A DNA stretch of 64,000 nt from Paenibacillus sp. SYP-B3998 (GCF_010820665.1 NZ_JAAIKC010000001.1:372001-436000), one strand, 5' to 3'. Counted from the first letter of the stretch, positions 34,024-43,037 are shown. Program-made: numbers and translations. The notes: generated by a model not told the origin, from the sequence alone.

Positions 34024-35310
34024 ATGTTAAGTAAACAGAAAGTATTCACGTTAGGCTTTCAACATGTGCTTGCCATGTATGCCGGAGCCGTCATCGTGCC
34101 TCTTATCGTTGGGGGAGCGCTTAAGTTAACAGGCGCTCAAATGGCGTATCTCATTGCAGCTGATTTATTTACCTGTGGAATCGCTACGATTTTACAAATA
34201 ATGGGTACGAGGTTTTTTGGCAGCAGGCTGCCAGTTATTTTGGGCTGTACCTTTACGGCGGTAGGTCCGATCATTGCCATTGCTTCCACTTCGAATTTAG
34301 CGACAGCATATGGAGCTATTATTATTTCTGGCCTGTTTGTTGTCCTTGCAGCACCACTTTATGGGAAATTGCTGAAGTTCTTCCCTACGATTGTGACGGG
34401 GGCAGTGGTGACAATTATCGGACTTTCATTGATTCCAGTAGCCATGAACAATGCAGCCGGAGGTCAAGGTAGCGCTGATTTCGGTCAACCGAGAAATTTA
34501 CTTCTGGCGCTTCTTACGCTGATTGTTATTTTAGTAATCAACCGTGTGGCAACAGGCTTCTTACGCTCCATTTCTGTGCTCGTCGGGTTAGTTGTCGGAA
34601 CGTTAGCCGGGTACGCGATGGGCATCGTTCATTTCTCACCCGTATTGGACGCGTCATGGGTAAGCATTGCACAGCCATTCTATTTTGGAATCCCTCAAAT
34701 TAGTATCACAGCAATCATCACGATGATTATTGTTAACATCGTTAGTATGGTTGAGTCAACAGGCGTTTATTTCGCAGTTGGAAAGGCGATTGAACAAAAG
34801 GTTGAGCAGAAACAGATTGTGAATGGTTTGCGCTCTGAAGGTATCGCGATTATGCTTGGCGGGATCTTCAATGCGTTTCCTTATACCGCTTTTTCACAAA
34901 ATGTCGGATTGATCACATTAACGCGCGTTAAAACCCGAAATGTAATTTTCGCTGCTGGGAGCATTATGGTTGTTTTGGGCTTACTGCCTAAGCTTGCTGC
35001 ATTAACCACAGTAATTCCGAATGCTGTGCTTGGCGGCGCGATGATTGTCATGTTCGGATCGGTTGCCGCATCGGGGATAGCCATTCTTTCGGAGGTTGAC
35101 CTTCGTAAAGGAGATAATCTACTCATTGTGGCTTGCAGCATTGCTGTCGGTCTCGGTTCAGCTACCCTTCCGCAAATGTTTGATCAACTGCCGAATTTCG
35201 CCAAAATGCTGCTGCAAAACGGCATTGTTTCTGGGTCTTTGACTGCTATCGCGTTGAATTTACTCTTATCTAGGCCGGAAAGTGTTGCGTCTGAGACGAA
35301 ATCCAAATGA
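34024..35310 (+). CDS. pbuX: Xanthine permease (NCS2 family)
   Basis: A 428-residue nucleobase:cation symporter with 12-14 hydrophobic segments. Family motifs include GFQHVLAMYAGAVIVPLIVGG at the start, ESTGVYFAVGKAIEQ (NCS2 signature acidic residue in helix 8) and GGIFNAFPYTAFSQNVGLI. It imports xanthine for Xpt. The order xpt-pbuX is that of B. subtilis. A hairpin follows the stop. Confidence 0.93.
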   Translation: MLSKQKVFTLGFQHVLAMYAGAVIVPLIVGGALKLTGAQMAYLIAADLFTCGIATILQIMGTRFFGSRLPVILGCTFTAVGPIIAIASTSNLATAYGAIIISGLFVVLAAPLYGKLLKFFPTIVTGAVVTIIGLSLIPVAMNNAAGGQGSADFGQPRNLLLALLTLIVILVINRVATGFLRSISVLVGLVVGTLAGYAMGIVHFSPVLDASWVSIAQPFYFGIPQISITAIITMIIVNIVSMVESTGVYFAVGKAIEQKVEQKQIVNGLRSEGIAIMLGGIFNAFPYTAFSQNVGLITLTRVKTRNVIFAAGSIMVVLGLLPKLAALTTVIPNAVLGGAMIVMFGSVAASGIAILSEVDLRKGDNLLIVACSIAVGLGSATLPQMFDQLPNFAKMLLQNGIVSGSLTAIALNLLLSRPESVASETKSK

Positions 35311-35316
35311 AATAGT

Positions 35317-35352
35317 AGACTCATGGTTCAATTACCGTGGGTCTATATTTGT
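35317..35352 (+). terminator. Imperfect terminator after pbuX
   Basis: AGACTCATGGTT (35317-35328) pairs with the 35331-35344 segment ending CCGTGGGTCT, with G-T pairs, followed by ATATTTG. It resembles the better hairpin at 36175-36209 on the other side of the next gene. Confidence 0.55.
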
Positions 35353-35373
35353 TGTAGAAAGGAAAGAATTCGC

Positions 35374-36159
35374 ATGAAGTATAAATGGCTTATTATTTTT
35401 GGTGGTATTGGATCGGTAGTCATTGCTACAAGCTTTGCTTATGGAGCATGGATAAATAAGCATATGAATTTTAGCTCTGATGGCACATGGGGTGGATGGG
35501 AATCAAGTGGAGTATTTGGTGATTCGTTCGGGGCACTAAATACCGTATTTTCGGGATTGGCTTTTGTCGGTGTAATCACCACCATTTTTATGCAACAAAA
35601 GGCATTAAGGGATCAAGATTCTGTAAGTAGAATGCAGTTTAATCAAAATCGATATGAGTATTTGATGGGCCAAGTAAAGGCCTGGGTACGCCATAACCCT
35701 GATGTTTCCAAAAATCTTACTGAAATAGATAAATTCGTAGAAGCTCTGTCTTCCACCGGTAGTTCTACGTTTATAACTGATGCTGATTTCTTACTTGTAA
35801 AAGCTGAATTCAGCAGTAAAGTTAAAGAACCTTTGGATTTAAACCACTTCGCGTATATGTTTAAAACCGTATATCACTTCATTATGAAAGCATACGTACC
35901 TCAAAATCCTTTTTTACAAGATATTGAAGAAGAGAAAAGAGTCTATGTTAACATTTTAAAAAGTAAAGTTAGAAAGGATCATATCATTTTATTAGCTGTT
36001 TACGCGATTATTGAGCAAGATACTGTTTTACTACATATATTTAAAGATAATCATGCAAGCAAGGTTGATTTAGCTATAGCTGACTTTAAAATGGATGATC
36101 AAATCTTACATTCTTTACCTTTAATTATGAGATTACTAAAAGAAGAAGGAATTACTTAA
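35374..36159 (+). CDS. putAbiC-like membrane protein (putative phage abortive infection)
   Basis: A 261-residue protein with two N-terminal hydrophobic segments (~4-24 and ~60-80) followed by a cytosolic helical domain. The segment GVFGDSFGALNTVFSGLAFVG leading into TIFMQQKALRDQ, and the C-terminal YMFKTVYHF...ILKSKVRKDHIILL pattern, are those of the putative AbiC-type family, proposed to act in phage exclusion. The ATG at 35374 has AAAGGAAAG before it; the 35323 start lies in the upstream hairpin. It is AT-rich and flanked by two related terminators, which suggests a mobile defence cassette. Function is inferred from family resemblance only. Confidence 0.62.
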   Translation: MKYKWLIIFGGIGSVVIATSFAYGAWINKHMNFSSDGTWGGWESSGVFGDSFGALNTVFSGLAFVGVITTIFMQQKALRDQDSVSRMQFNQNRYEYLMGQVKAWVRHNPDVSKNLTEIDKFVEALSSTGSSTFITDADFLLVKAEFSSKVKEPLDLNHFAYMFKTVYHFIMKAYVPQNPFLQDIEEEKRVYVNILKSKVRKDHIILLAVYAIIEQDTVLLHIFKDNHASKVDLAIADFKMDDQILHSLPLIMRLLKEEGIT

Positions 36160-36174
36160 AAAATAGATGGAAGT

Positions 36175-36209
36175 AGACCCATGGGCTAATAGCCGTGGGT
36201 CTCTTTTTT
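36175..36209 (+). terminator. Terminator after the putAbiC-like gene
   Basis: AGACCCATGGGCT (36175-36187) pairs with AGCCGTGGGTCT (36191-36202), followed by six T. It shares both outer arms with the hairpin at 35317-35344. Confidence 0.85.
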
Positions 36210-36336
36210 GTGTTAAATAGGTGAGCAAAGATTGAAAATGACATAAGTCACCGACGTATCATTACTTCTTTCACTACTTTCATCTCACCTAATTAGCGAT
36301 AATTCATTTATAAACGTACGAAGGAGTGTTTAAAAA

Positions 36337-36819
36337 ATGAATGCCACAGTATCTTTGGTAATCTCAATACTTATCTTTTTCTTAATCATGCGGGGACAAT
36401 TGCGCGGGATGCAAAAGCCGCTTAAAAAGTCAGGAATTCCTTTGTTACTGCCGATTTTATACATCTCCACCTCCTTGTTTCAATTATTAGATCCAACGAT
36501 GCATATACAGAGAGAGCAAGTCATCATTTCGCTTTTGTTAGGCTTGGTTATTTCCGTCCCGCTTATTTTAACAACGAATTTTGAAATTAGGGGAAATGGA
36601 GAACTGTTCATTAAACGCAGCAGAATCGTGTTTGTCCTTCTAATCGTCATCTTTGCCTTACGGTTCGTGTTTGTTGCGAATTATAAGCTTATCGATCCAA
36701 GTACGTTGGGATTTATGTGTAATTTAATCACTTTGAGTTATGTAACGGTTTGGCGGTTGGTTAGTTTTATGAAGTTTCGCAGTCTCATTCATCATAAATC
36801 CTTATCAACGAGAGCATAA
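36337..36819 (+). CDS. CcdC-like (DUF1453) membrane protein
   Basis: A 160-residue protein with four hydrophobic segments and the motif order of CcdC/DUF1453 proteins: IMRGQLRGMQKPLKKSGIPLLLPI after helix 1, then EIRGNGELFIKRSRIVFVLLI in the middle. B. subtilis CcdC is linked to cytochrome c biogenesis by position only. Start ATG behind AAGGAG. The 164-bp gap that follows has no gene. Confidence 0.65.
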   Translation: MNATVSLVISILIFFLIMRGQLRGMQKPLKKSGIPLLLPILYISTSLFQLLDPTMHIQREQVIISLLLGLVISVPLILTTNFEIRGNGELFIKRSRIVFVLLIVIFALRFVFVANYKLIDPSTLGFMCNLITLSYVTVWRLVSFMKFRSLIHHKSLSTRA

Positions 36820-36983
36820 GGGAGGATTGAACGACTTCGCTGGTCCTGCAAAAGTTAGTTATCAAATTCCAAAATAAAAGGAAAGAATGGTTCATATATA
36901 CTATTACAGCCTGAGGAGCCCCAACTTGTGATGTCAGCACTTTCATCCAAGGTTTAACTGGAAGCGAAGGGGAGGTTCAGTAG

Positions 36984-38078
36984 ATGGGGATTATCGGTTT
37001 ATTTGTGGTCGGATGTTTGGCTGGATACATGCTATTTAGAAAAAATAAGGTGTTGGTCAGCGATGAACCTTGTCTGAACAAAGCGAGGTTGTCCGTCATT
37101 ATTCCGGCAAGAAATGAACAACACAATTTACCCAATCTTCTCCATTCTCTTCAAGCACAAACGATTCAACCCTATGAGATCATCGTTGTGGATGATTGTT
37201 CGGACGATCAAACGAAGGAGATAGCGGAAAGCTATGGGGTCAAGGTCATTGCGAATCCGAGTCTTCCCCAGGGCTGGACAGGTAAGAACTGGGCGGTATG
37301 GAACGGCTATTTACAGGCTTCGGGTGAACTTCTTGCTTTTCTTGATGCGGATATAAGGTTGGCCCCACGCGCTTTGGAGTCGTTGATTAAGGCGAGGGAT
37401 GGAGCGAGTGGAGTCATTTCCGTCGTTCCTTTCCATCATACTGAAAAGTGGTTTGAAAGACTTGCGCTCATTTTCAACTTTCTTGGCGTGTTTACGTTTA
37501 TGTCGCCTTTTGAGAAGAAAAATCCTAAAAAAGGACTCTATGGCTCCTGTATCCTAACGACAAGGAAGGATTATGAAAAAATCACTGGCCACGAAAGCAT
37601 CAAGTCTGAAGTGTTGGATGATTTGAGTCTAGGAGCGAAATATATGGAAGCCGGAATCCAAGTAACCAATTTCATCGGGTATGATTTGGTTTCCTTTCGG
37701 ATGTACCCACAGGGCATCAAAAGTGAGATTCAAGGCTTCGGCAAAGGAGCTGTCCTAAGCACATCCACGTTGAACGTTTACACAATCATACTGATTGCGA
37801 TTTGGGTTGCTGGGCTGATCGTTGCGGAAAGCGCCTTATTTTTTATCAACACATCGTGGTTTATCCCCTTAATCATTGGCTATCTCCTTTATACGCTTCA
37901 ATGCCTGTACTTCGTTAAGTATATAGGCATTTTTGGTATCTTCATGCCGATTTTCCATATCCTTTCAACCTTGTTTTTTATTTTCGTCATGTTTTATTCC
38001 GTCTATCAGGTTGTTTTTTTGGGGCATGTTTCTTGGAAAGGCAGACACATCAAAGTAAGGGGCAGACGGGACCTATGA
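36984..38078 (+). CDS. Membrane glycosyltransferase, GT2 family (CrtQ-like)
   Basis: A 364-residue GT-A enzyme. One N-terminal hydrophobic segment precedes SVIIPARNEQHNLPNLLHSL, then VVDDCSDDQT, FLDADIRL (DXD-type metal site) and SEVLDDLSLGAKY; two or three hydrophobic segments end the protein. The arrangement resembles CrtQ-type transferases that glycosylate lipid acceptors. Its ATGA overlap with a PlsY-like acyltransferase gene suggests joint synthesis of an acylated glycolipid. Confidence 0.83.
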   Translation: MGIIGLFVVGCLAGYMLFRKNKVLVSDEPCLNKARLSVIIPARNEQHNLPNLLHSLQAQTIQPYEIIVVDDCSDDQTKEIAESYGVKVIANPSLPQGWTGKNWAVWNGYLQASGELLAFLDADIRLAPRALESLIKARDGASGVISVVPFHHTEKWFERLALIFNFLGVFTFMSPFEKKNPKKGLYGSCILTTRKDYEKITGHESIKSEVLDDLSLGAKYMEAGIQVTNFIGYDLVSFRMYPQGIKSEIQGFGKGAVLSTSTLNVYTIILIAIWVAGLIVAESALFFINTSWFIPLIIGYLLYTLQCLYFVKYIGIFGIFMPIFHILSTLFFIFVMFYSVYQVVFLGHVSWKGRHIKVRGRRDL

Positions 38079-38701
38079 TTATTCTGTGGACAGTTTGTGC
38101 CTTTGTATCGGGATCTTTGATGTTTTCTTATTGGCTTGGTCTTATCGCTCGTACTAATATTAAGAACGTTGGCGATGGAAATCCGGGAGCTTCGAATTTG
38201 TGGCGGGCTGCAGGCTATAAGTGGGGGATTGTCGGCATTCTCCTTGATTTTTTAAAAGGCTATCTGATCCTAATAGGGCTAAGTAGCAGTGTCAACGGTT
38301 ACGAAATCGTTCCGCTTGCCATAGCTCCTATTATCGGTCATGTCTATTCACCTTTCCTTAAAGGTAAAGGGGGGAAGGCGATTGCAGTCACTTTTGGCGT
38401 ATGGAGTGCGTTAACACAATTTGAAGTCGCGCTTGTGTATGCGCTGATTCTTGCGCTTTTACTAGGTCTCACGAAAGTCATCATCCCAAATAAGCCGACA
38501 TCTACCGATGCGGACGGCCTTCAGGTCGTTGTAGGTATGCTGTTCGTAGTTATCTATTTGTGCATAAGGGATTTTCCGAATGAAATCCGTTGGGTTGGGT
38601 TTGGGAATTTTGTTGTACTCGGTTATACTCACAGAAACGAGTTTAATCAAATTCTAAGAAAAATTTTGCGAAAAGTGAACAGATCCGATAAGCAAGGATA
38701 G
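38075..38701 (+). CDS. PlsY-family glycerol-3-phosphate acyltransferase-like protein
   Basis: A 208-residue membrane protein with PlsY motifs: SYWLGLIARTNIKNVGDGNPGASNLWRAAG, then KGYLILIGL, and IAPIIGHVYSPFLKGKGGKAIAVTFGVW. PlsY moves an acyl group from acyl-phosphate to glycerol-3-phosphate. The canonical GSGNxGATN reads GDGNPGASN here, as in non-housekeeping paralogs. Start ATG 38075 overlaps the GT2 stop. It is probably a specialised acyltransferase working with the GT2 enzyme. Confidence 0.8.
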   Translation: MIILWTVCAFVSGSLMFSYWLGLIARTNIKNVGDGNPGASNLWRAAGYKWGIVGILLDFLKGYLILIGLSSSVNGYEIVPLAIAPIIGHVYSPFLKGKGGKAIAVTFGVWSALTQFEVALVYALILALLLGLTKVIIPNKPTSTDADGLQVVVGMLFVVIYLCIRDFPNEIRWVGFGNFVVLGYTHRNEFNQILRKILRKVNRSDKQG

Positions 38702-38746
38702 TCAACCCTATAAGCTTGCGGAAAACATTCCAAGAGGTGAAGAAGG

Positions 38747-39474
38747 ATGAGCATACAACTTGAGACAGCTGTTTGTCGACTATTTAATATCCGCTATCCA
38801 ATCTTTCTAGCATGGCGGGAGGTCCTTCAACAGCGAAATTGATGGCTGCTTACATGGAGCCTGCTGCAATCCGTGAAGCGATCCGAGAAATTCGATTGCT
38901 AACGAATGCTCCTTTTGCAGTTAATTTATTTGTTAGTGGACGAAAAGGTGCCGGTCATTAGCACGGCGTTCGGCGTTCTTCCAGAACCGTTCATGCGACT
39001 GGCCCACTCGGCTGGCCTCTAGTTGTGACGATGGTGACGACGGTTCGTGAGGCAATTGTGGCTGAGCAAGCAGGCTGCGATGCACTTGTTGCTCAAGGAA
39101 GCGAGGCGGGGGGCATCGGGGAACATTTGATGTATCAGCTCATCCCATGGGCGCCAATATTGGTACATTTGCATTAGTGCCGCAAAGTGCTGGCCATGTG
39201 AAGATTCCCGTCATCGCTGCAGGAGGCATTATGGATGGACGCGGGCTTGCTCAGGGGCACACCTCGCTTACAAGCAGGCACTGCTGGAAAGTACGGAAGA
39301 GAGCACCGTGTTAACGAAGGCGTTCTCAGGTCGACCTGCGAGAGGGCTGCTCAAAGTAACGCAGATTATATGTCCTTATGGGCAGGACAAGCTACAAGCT
39401 TGCTGACATCTGGACAAACGGCAGGAGAAATCGTTGAAGAGACAATCAAACAGGCGAATACGTTATTATCATAG
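38747..39474 (+). pseudogene. Nitronate monooxygenase (2-nitropropane dioxygenase) pseudogene
   Basis: Homology to NPD-type flavoenzymes continues through several frames: NIRYPIFLA, then after a shift MAGGPSTAKLMAA, EIRLLTNAPFAVNLFV, then [27 protein letters not shown] (two parts), [26 protein letters not shown] and AFSGRPARG, ending in a frame that stops at 39474. At least four frame changes, internal stops (such as TAG near 38959) and missing segments are present. A ribosome site (AGAAGG) and ATG 38747 remain. The intact enzyme would oxidise nitronates with FMN. It is degraded beyond sequencing error. Confidence 0.85.
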
Positions 39475-39490
39475 ATTTTGGGAAGCTTAG

Positions 39491-39526
39491 AACCGAGGGG
39501 CCGTAAGGGGCTCCTCGGTTTTTTTG
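39491..39526 (+). terminator. Terminator after the nitronate monooxygenase pseudogene
   Basis: AACCGAGG arm (39491-39498) pairs with CCTCGGTT (39513-39520) around an inner GGCC/GGGCT stem, followed by five more T. Confidence 0.85.
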
Positions 39527-39543
39527 CAAATTTTAGTCTGATC

Positions 39544-40521
39544 CTAGATGGCCTCCGTTGGCCTGAATGTTTTCGGTGTTCGTCCTTCGGGCAGATGCGC
39601 AGGCTGGTTCTTTAAGAGGGTTCCGTCTTCAAGATGAAGCCAAGAGTCGAAATCGCGTTGGCCTTCCGTTAGCTGAATTATTCTTGCCCCTGTCAAGAAG
39701 GGGCGATTCAGATAAGCATTGCGCGTGGTCCGGCCATAACACAACCGAATACCGTGCAAAGTTCCCCAGAAATCATTTCCGTGATCATGACCGACAAAGG
39801 TTCCCATGATGTCACCCATTTCCACCATAGCTGCGAAAAACCCCGTATTTATCCAAGGTGCAGAGCAATAGGAGTCTTGCTTTTGTCCATAGCACACGCT
39901 CATATCCCAAATCTCATTATACTCTGGTAATGGAATATGAAAGAAGGCTAGCGAGGGCAACGGTTGTCCTCCATTTTCTGTTGTTAAACGGTACGATTGT
40001 TCCACGTACCAATTGATTTGGCTTCTCCGAATCCAGTCGTAGAAGCCCAACCTCAGGTATTCAAGCGGGGAATAGCTGCCTGAATCCAGAAAATAAAGCG
40101 CTGCGGCAGGATCATTGTACCGATCATGAATCGTCAGAACGTAATTACCAACTCCGCTGACTTGCGGAGGATCAGGTTTGGCATAACAAAACGGATGTGC
40201 CAGTTGTAAGGCATGCAGCTGCTCCCGGGTCAGGTTCGCCGCTTCGGAGTCATGATTGCCGAAGACGACTGCCCACGGAATTTGCATCTGGTCAGGAACG
40301 GATACGGCATTGCGAAAAGCTTGCACGGCATCTGAACTGCTGCCGCTAGCGATAACGTCTCCCGTGTAGACGACGAGGTCTGGCTTTTCCGACTCCAAGA
40401 TACGCTGCATCATGGCTTTCATTTTGATTTCATCTGCATCTTCACTGTGACAGAACTCTGCGTCAGCGAATTGGACGATCTTAAATGTGGCATCCTCACG
40501 AAATTTTAGCTGCTTTTTCAT
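39544..40521 (-). CDS. Calcineurin-like metallophosphoesterase
   Basis: A 325-residue phosphoesterase. Metal-site blocks are FADAEFCHSEDAD (D-x-H-like, with the first His of D-x-H replaced by Glu), LVVYTGDVI (GD), VVFGNHDSEA (GNHD), AFFHIPLPEY (H) and FVGHDHGNDFWG (GHDH). This is the Dcr2/purple-acid-like subgroup seen in many soil Firmicutes. It overlaps the DUF4091 gene by 4 bp as ATGA and belongs to a minus-strand group of three. The substrate is unknown; association with a glycan locus suggests a sugar or phospholipid phosphate. Confidence 0.87.
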   Translation of the reverse strand: MKKQLKFREDATFKIVQFADAEFCHSEDADEIKMKAMMQRILESEKPDLVVYTGDVIASGSSSDAVQAFRNAVSVPDQMQIPWAVVFGNHDSEAANLTREQLHALQLAHPFCYAKPDPPQVSGVGNYVLTIHDRYNDPAAALYFLDSGSYSPLEYLRLGFYDWIRRSQINWYVEQSYRLTTENGGQPLPSLAFFHIPLPEYNEIWDMSVCYGQKQDSYCSAPWINTGFFAAMVEMGDIMGTFVGHDHGNDFWGTLHGIRLCYGRTTRNAYLNRPFLTGARIIQLTEGQRDFDSWLHLEDGTLLKNQPAHLPEGRTPKTFRPTEAI

Positions 40522-42155
40522 AATTCCCTTACCTCCAAGGAGGAATCCTTATAGCCATATCGCGATAAACTTTCCAAAAGGCGACGGTGTGCTTGATGAA
40601 AAGTTGTTATATCGACGTTCACCTCTGTAAAGCTTTTCATACAGGAATTGAGGATTTCATCTGCCAATGGTTGGTTATGTGTCGCAAGCAGTTGGAACAG
40701 TTCATAATCTTCGACGCCGGCTCTCATAGCTTCTAAGCGCATGCTAAGCATGGGCCCGTCAGAGCCTGGATACACAATATGGGTATCGCCTGAGGGAACT
40801 CGTTTGGCATGTACGCCTGGCGCGAGATACGGACAAGTTAATTCAAATGGGTTTTGATTGTCCAAATACTGATTGAATCCCCAGTGCAGGTATCCCTTCA
40901 AGCCATACTTATAATTGCCCCAGTGCAAATAACGCGTTTTTAATAATGAAACATCCAGGAAGCGATTTAAATAGTGTCCCCCAGGATTCCAACAGGTGTA
41001 GAACCATACCGTTTCCCCAAGCTGGGCAAGACGTTCAAAATGTTCTCGGTGCTGGTCATACCCTTCATTCGTAGGGACCCAGATGTCGATCGATCCTTCA
41101 ATTTCGGGATAAATCATTGCTTCAATGAGCGGGATGCCCGGCATGAACTTACGAACGATGCTGGATAAGACGCGGAAATCAGTGGCAGACTCCAGAATCG
41201 GTTCGTCGGCTACGTGCTGAATCGTTAACTCCAACCAATCGTTTTGCTGCAAAAATGCGTACCATGCCGGAAGAAATTGGGACAAGAAGGCGTACCCTTC
41301 AGATTTCGTAGCTTGGATATCTTGCTTATAGGAAAGAACAAAATAGGGAGCATCCCACTCTGTGCGTCCGGCAATATGCCCCGCCTCGATCCATCTAAAC
41401 CCAAGCCCAAGGAAAAGCTCAATGTATCTTTTCACACGGGAGAATTCAAAAAGATACTGACCGTCCTCCTCTTGAATAGTTATGAGCTCTAAGCCAACTA
41501 AGAAATGTGTCTGTCTCGTCCGGCGCATGGCCTCGCCATATTGACGAAGCATCGTCCAGTGCTCTTCAGACCATTCTTCTAATCCGTGATATTGAGCGAC
41601 ATTCTTATTGGACAGCCAATTGGTCGTTTCTAACGTTTCCTGCTGCGGAAGCGTTGCAGGGAAAACTTCTAATGAGACAGCAATGCTCGTAAGCTCTTCG
41701 CCAACTTTCACGATGAAATCTCCTTGGTAGATTCCAGGATCCATTGAAGTGGGGATGTTCCAACATACATAGATCGCTTCTGTATGTGAATGCGCTAGGA
41801 ATTCATGCCCCACGGATTGCAAGGCATCATAGACACGAAATGGAGCAGGTCGAGTGACATACTCCGCGGGCGTTCCTATAGGAATTGTTGAATATTTAGG
41901 TCCTGTATTTTCGTTTACGAGTACATCAATCATTTGGTAGATTTCAATCTGAATCCAATTATTCTCAGAAGGAGAGGCCTGATTGGAGCGGTACTCCCAT
42001 TGAATAGAAGCTCCATCAGGTAACGATTGGAGCAAGAGTTGGCAGCTTGCACGAGATCCGCGAGCGGCTGAGATCGAGATGCTGCGCATGCCTGAATCGG
42101 TTATTTCGCTATCGGGATAAAGCCACTCACACGCATGAAAAACTTGATAGTTCAT
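40518..42155 (-). CDS. DUF4091 protein, GH123-related
   Basis: A 545-residue protein with a beta-rich N-terminal region (~1-165) and a TIM-barrel-like remainder. The C-terminal part contains HWGFNQYLDNQNPFE and the DUF4091 signature MRLEAMRAGVEDYELFQLL. DUF4091 proteins are related to GH123 beta-N-acetylgalactosaminidases. No signal peptide is seen, so it would act inside the cell on imported oligosaccharide. It starts directly after the stop of the phosphodiesterase-like gene (no gap). Confidence 0.82.
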   Translation of the reverse strand: MNYQVFHACEWLYPDSEITDSGMRSISISAARGSRASCQLLLQSLPDGASIQWEYRSNQASPSENNWIQIEIYQMIDVLVNENTGPKYSTIPIGTPAEYVTRPAPFRVYDALQSVGHEFLAHSHTEAIYVCWNIPTSMDPGIYQGDFIVKVGEELTSIAVSLEVFPATLPQQETLETTNWLSNKNVAQYHGLEEWSEEHWTMLRQYGEAMRRTRQTHFLVGLELITIQEEDGQYLFEFSRVKRYIELFLGLGFRWIEAGHIAGRTEWDAPYFVLSYKQDIQATKSEGYAFLSQFLPAWYAFLQQNDWLELTIQHVADEPILESATDFRVLSSIVRKFMPGIPLIEAMIYPEIEGSIDIWVPTNEGYDQHREHFERLAQLGETVWFYTCWNPGGHYLNRFLDVSLLKTRYLHWGNYKYGLKGYLHWGFNQYLDNQNPFELTCPYLAPGVHAKRVPSGDTHIVYPGSDGPMLSMRLEAMRAGVEDYELFQLLATHNQPLADEILNSCMKSFTEVNVDITTFHQAHRRLLESLSRYGYKDSSLEVREL

Positions 42156-42914
42156 TTACTCAACACCTTTCTTCATGGTTACCTCAAACAGAGAGTCGGG
42201 TAATTTCGCATCCCAAACGGCTGGTGCCTGCAATCCTAATGCATAAGCGACAATAGCAGCTGTATCGACAAGGGACAATTGTTTGATTTCAGTACCAGCC
42301 GCAATGGATGAACCGACACAACTCCAAAATACTTGTTTATCCATCGGATGATCGCTGCCGTGACTGTACTTATCTGCTCCCCCACCGCCATGATCGGTCA
42401 AGAGAATGACAAGGCTGTCGGCAAGAAGACCTAATTTCTCTATCGATTCAAGTACTCGACCAAATAGATGATCGCATGTCGTAATCGCTTTCAAGTACTC
42501 GGGAGAATCAGGACCATAGCCATGCGTATGTCCAGATCCATCTGGCTCATCCAACTGCATGAACAATAGTTTGACATCCTGATTATCCGTTAGATACTTT
42601 TCAATCGAAGCTACAAGCTGTTGATCGGGGAGTGATTCTTTATGGATATTCAAGCCGTCCTCAACAATGCCATGGTTAATCGGCGACCAGCTCGTAAATG
42701 AGGCTAATTTAGCTGTTGGCCAAGCTTCTCTTGCCAAACGGAATAAGGAAGGATATGGGGAGTCAGCTGGATACACCTCTTTTGCTGCGGTTTCATTATT
42801 TAATAAATGTTTATTCGGCAGTACGCCATGTAGGACAGAACCCCAACATTGGGCGCTAATCGTAGGCGATACTGCGAAATACGTTATCTCGTCAATCAGT
42901 TTGTCATTTTGTTT
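42156..42914 (-). pseudogene. Alkaline-phosphatase-superfamily phosphodiesterase, 5'-truncated
   Basis: The frame is open from just after TAA at 42915-42917, yet no ATG, GTG or TTG occurs before GTG 42776. Protein similarity clearly extends upstream of that GTG: VSPTISAQCWGSVLHGV (with the likely Thr/Ser nucleophile) and LPNKHLLNNE. Downstream are MQLDEPDGSGHTHGYG, LLTDHGGGG and HGSDHP metal-binding motifs. The usual N-terminal start with the first metal Asp is missing, so about 30-40 residues have been lost. A short product from GTG 42776 would lack the nucleophile. The break lies next to the regulatory element at 42967. Confidence 0.7.
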
Positions 42915-42966
42915 TTAGCATAAAGAGTCCCATTTCCACTGTCAATAACGCTAGCGCCCATTCGGA

Positions 42967-43037
42967 CAACAAGTCACGATCGTTGCAGTAGGAAGTCATG
43001 ATCCTAGTGGTTGCCAGGTTATAGGCTGTATTATAAT
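42967..43037 (+). promoter_or_regulatory. YesN-type activator site plus promoter, copy A
   Basis: Two direct half-sites, AAGTCACGATC (42971-42981) and AAGTCATGATC (42993-43003), have a 22-bp period (two helical turns). After seven bases come TTGCCA (43011-43016), a short 15-bp spacer and TATAAT (43032-43037). The layout fits an AraC-type activator contacting RNA polymerase. It lies ahead of the sugar ABC permease gene. A matching copy is at 50036-50106. Confidence 0.7.
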
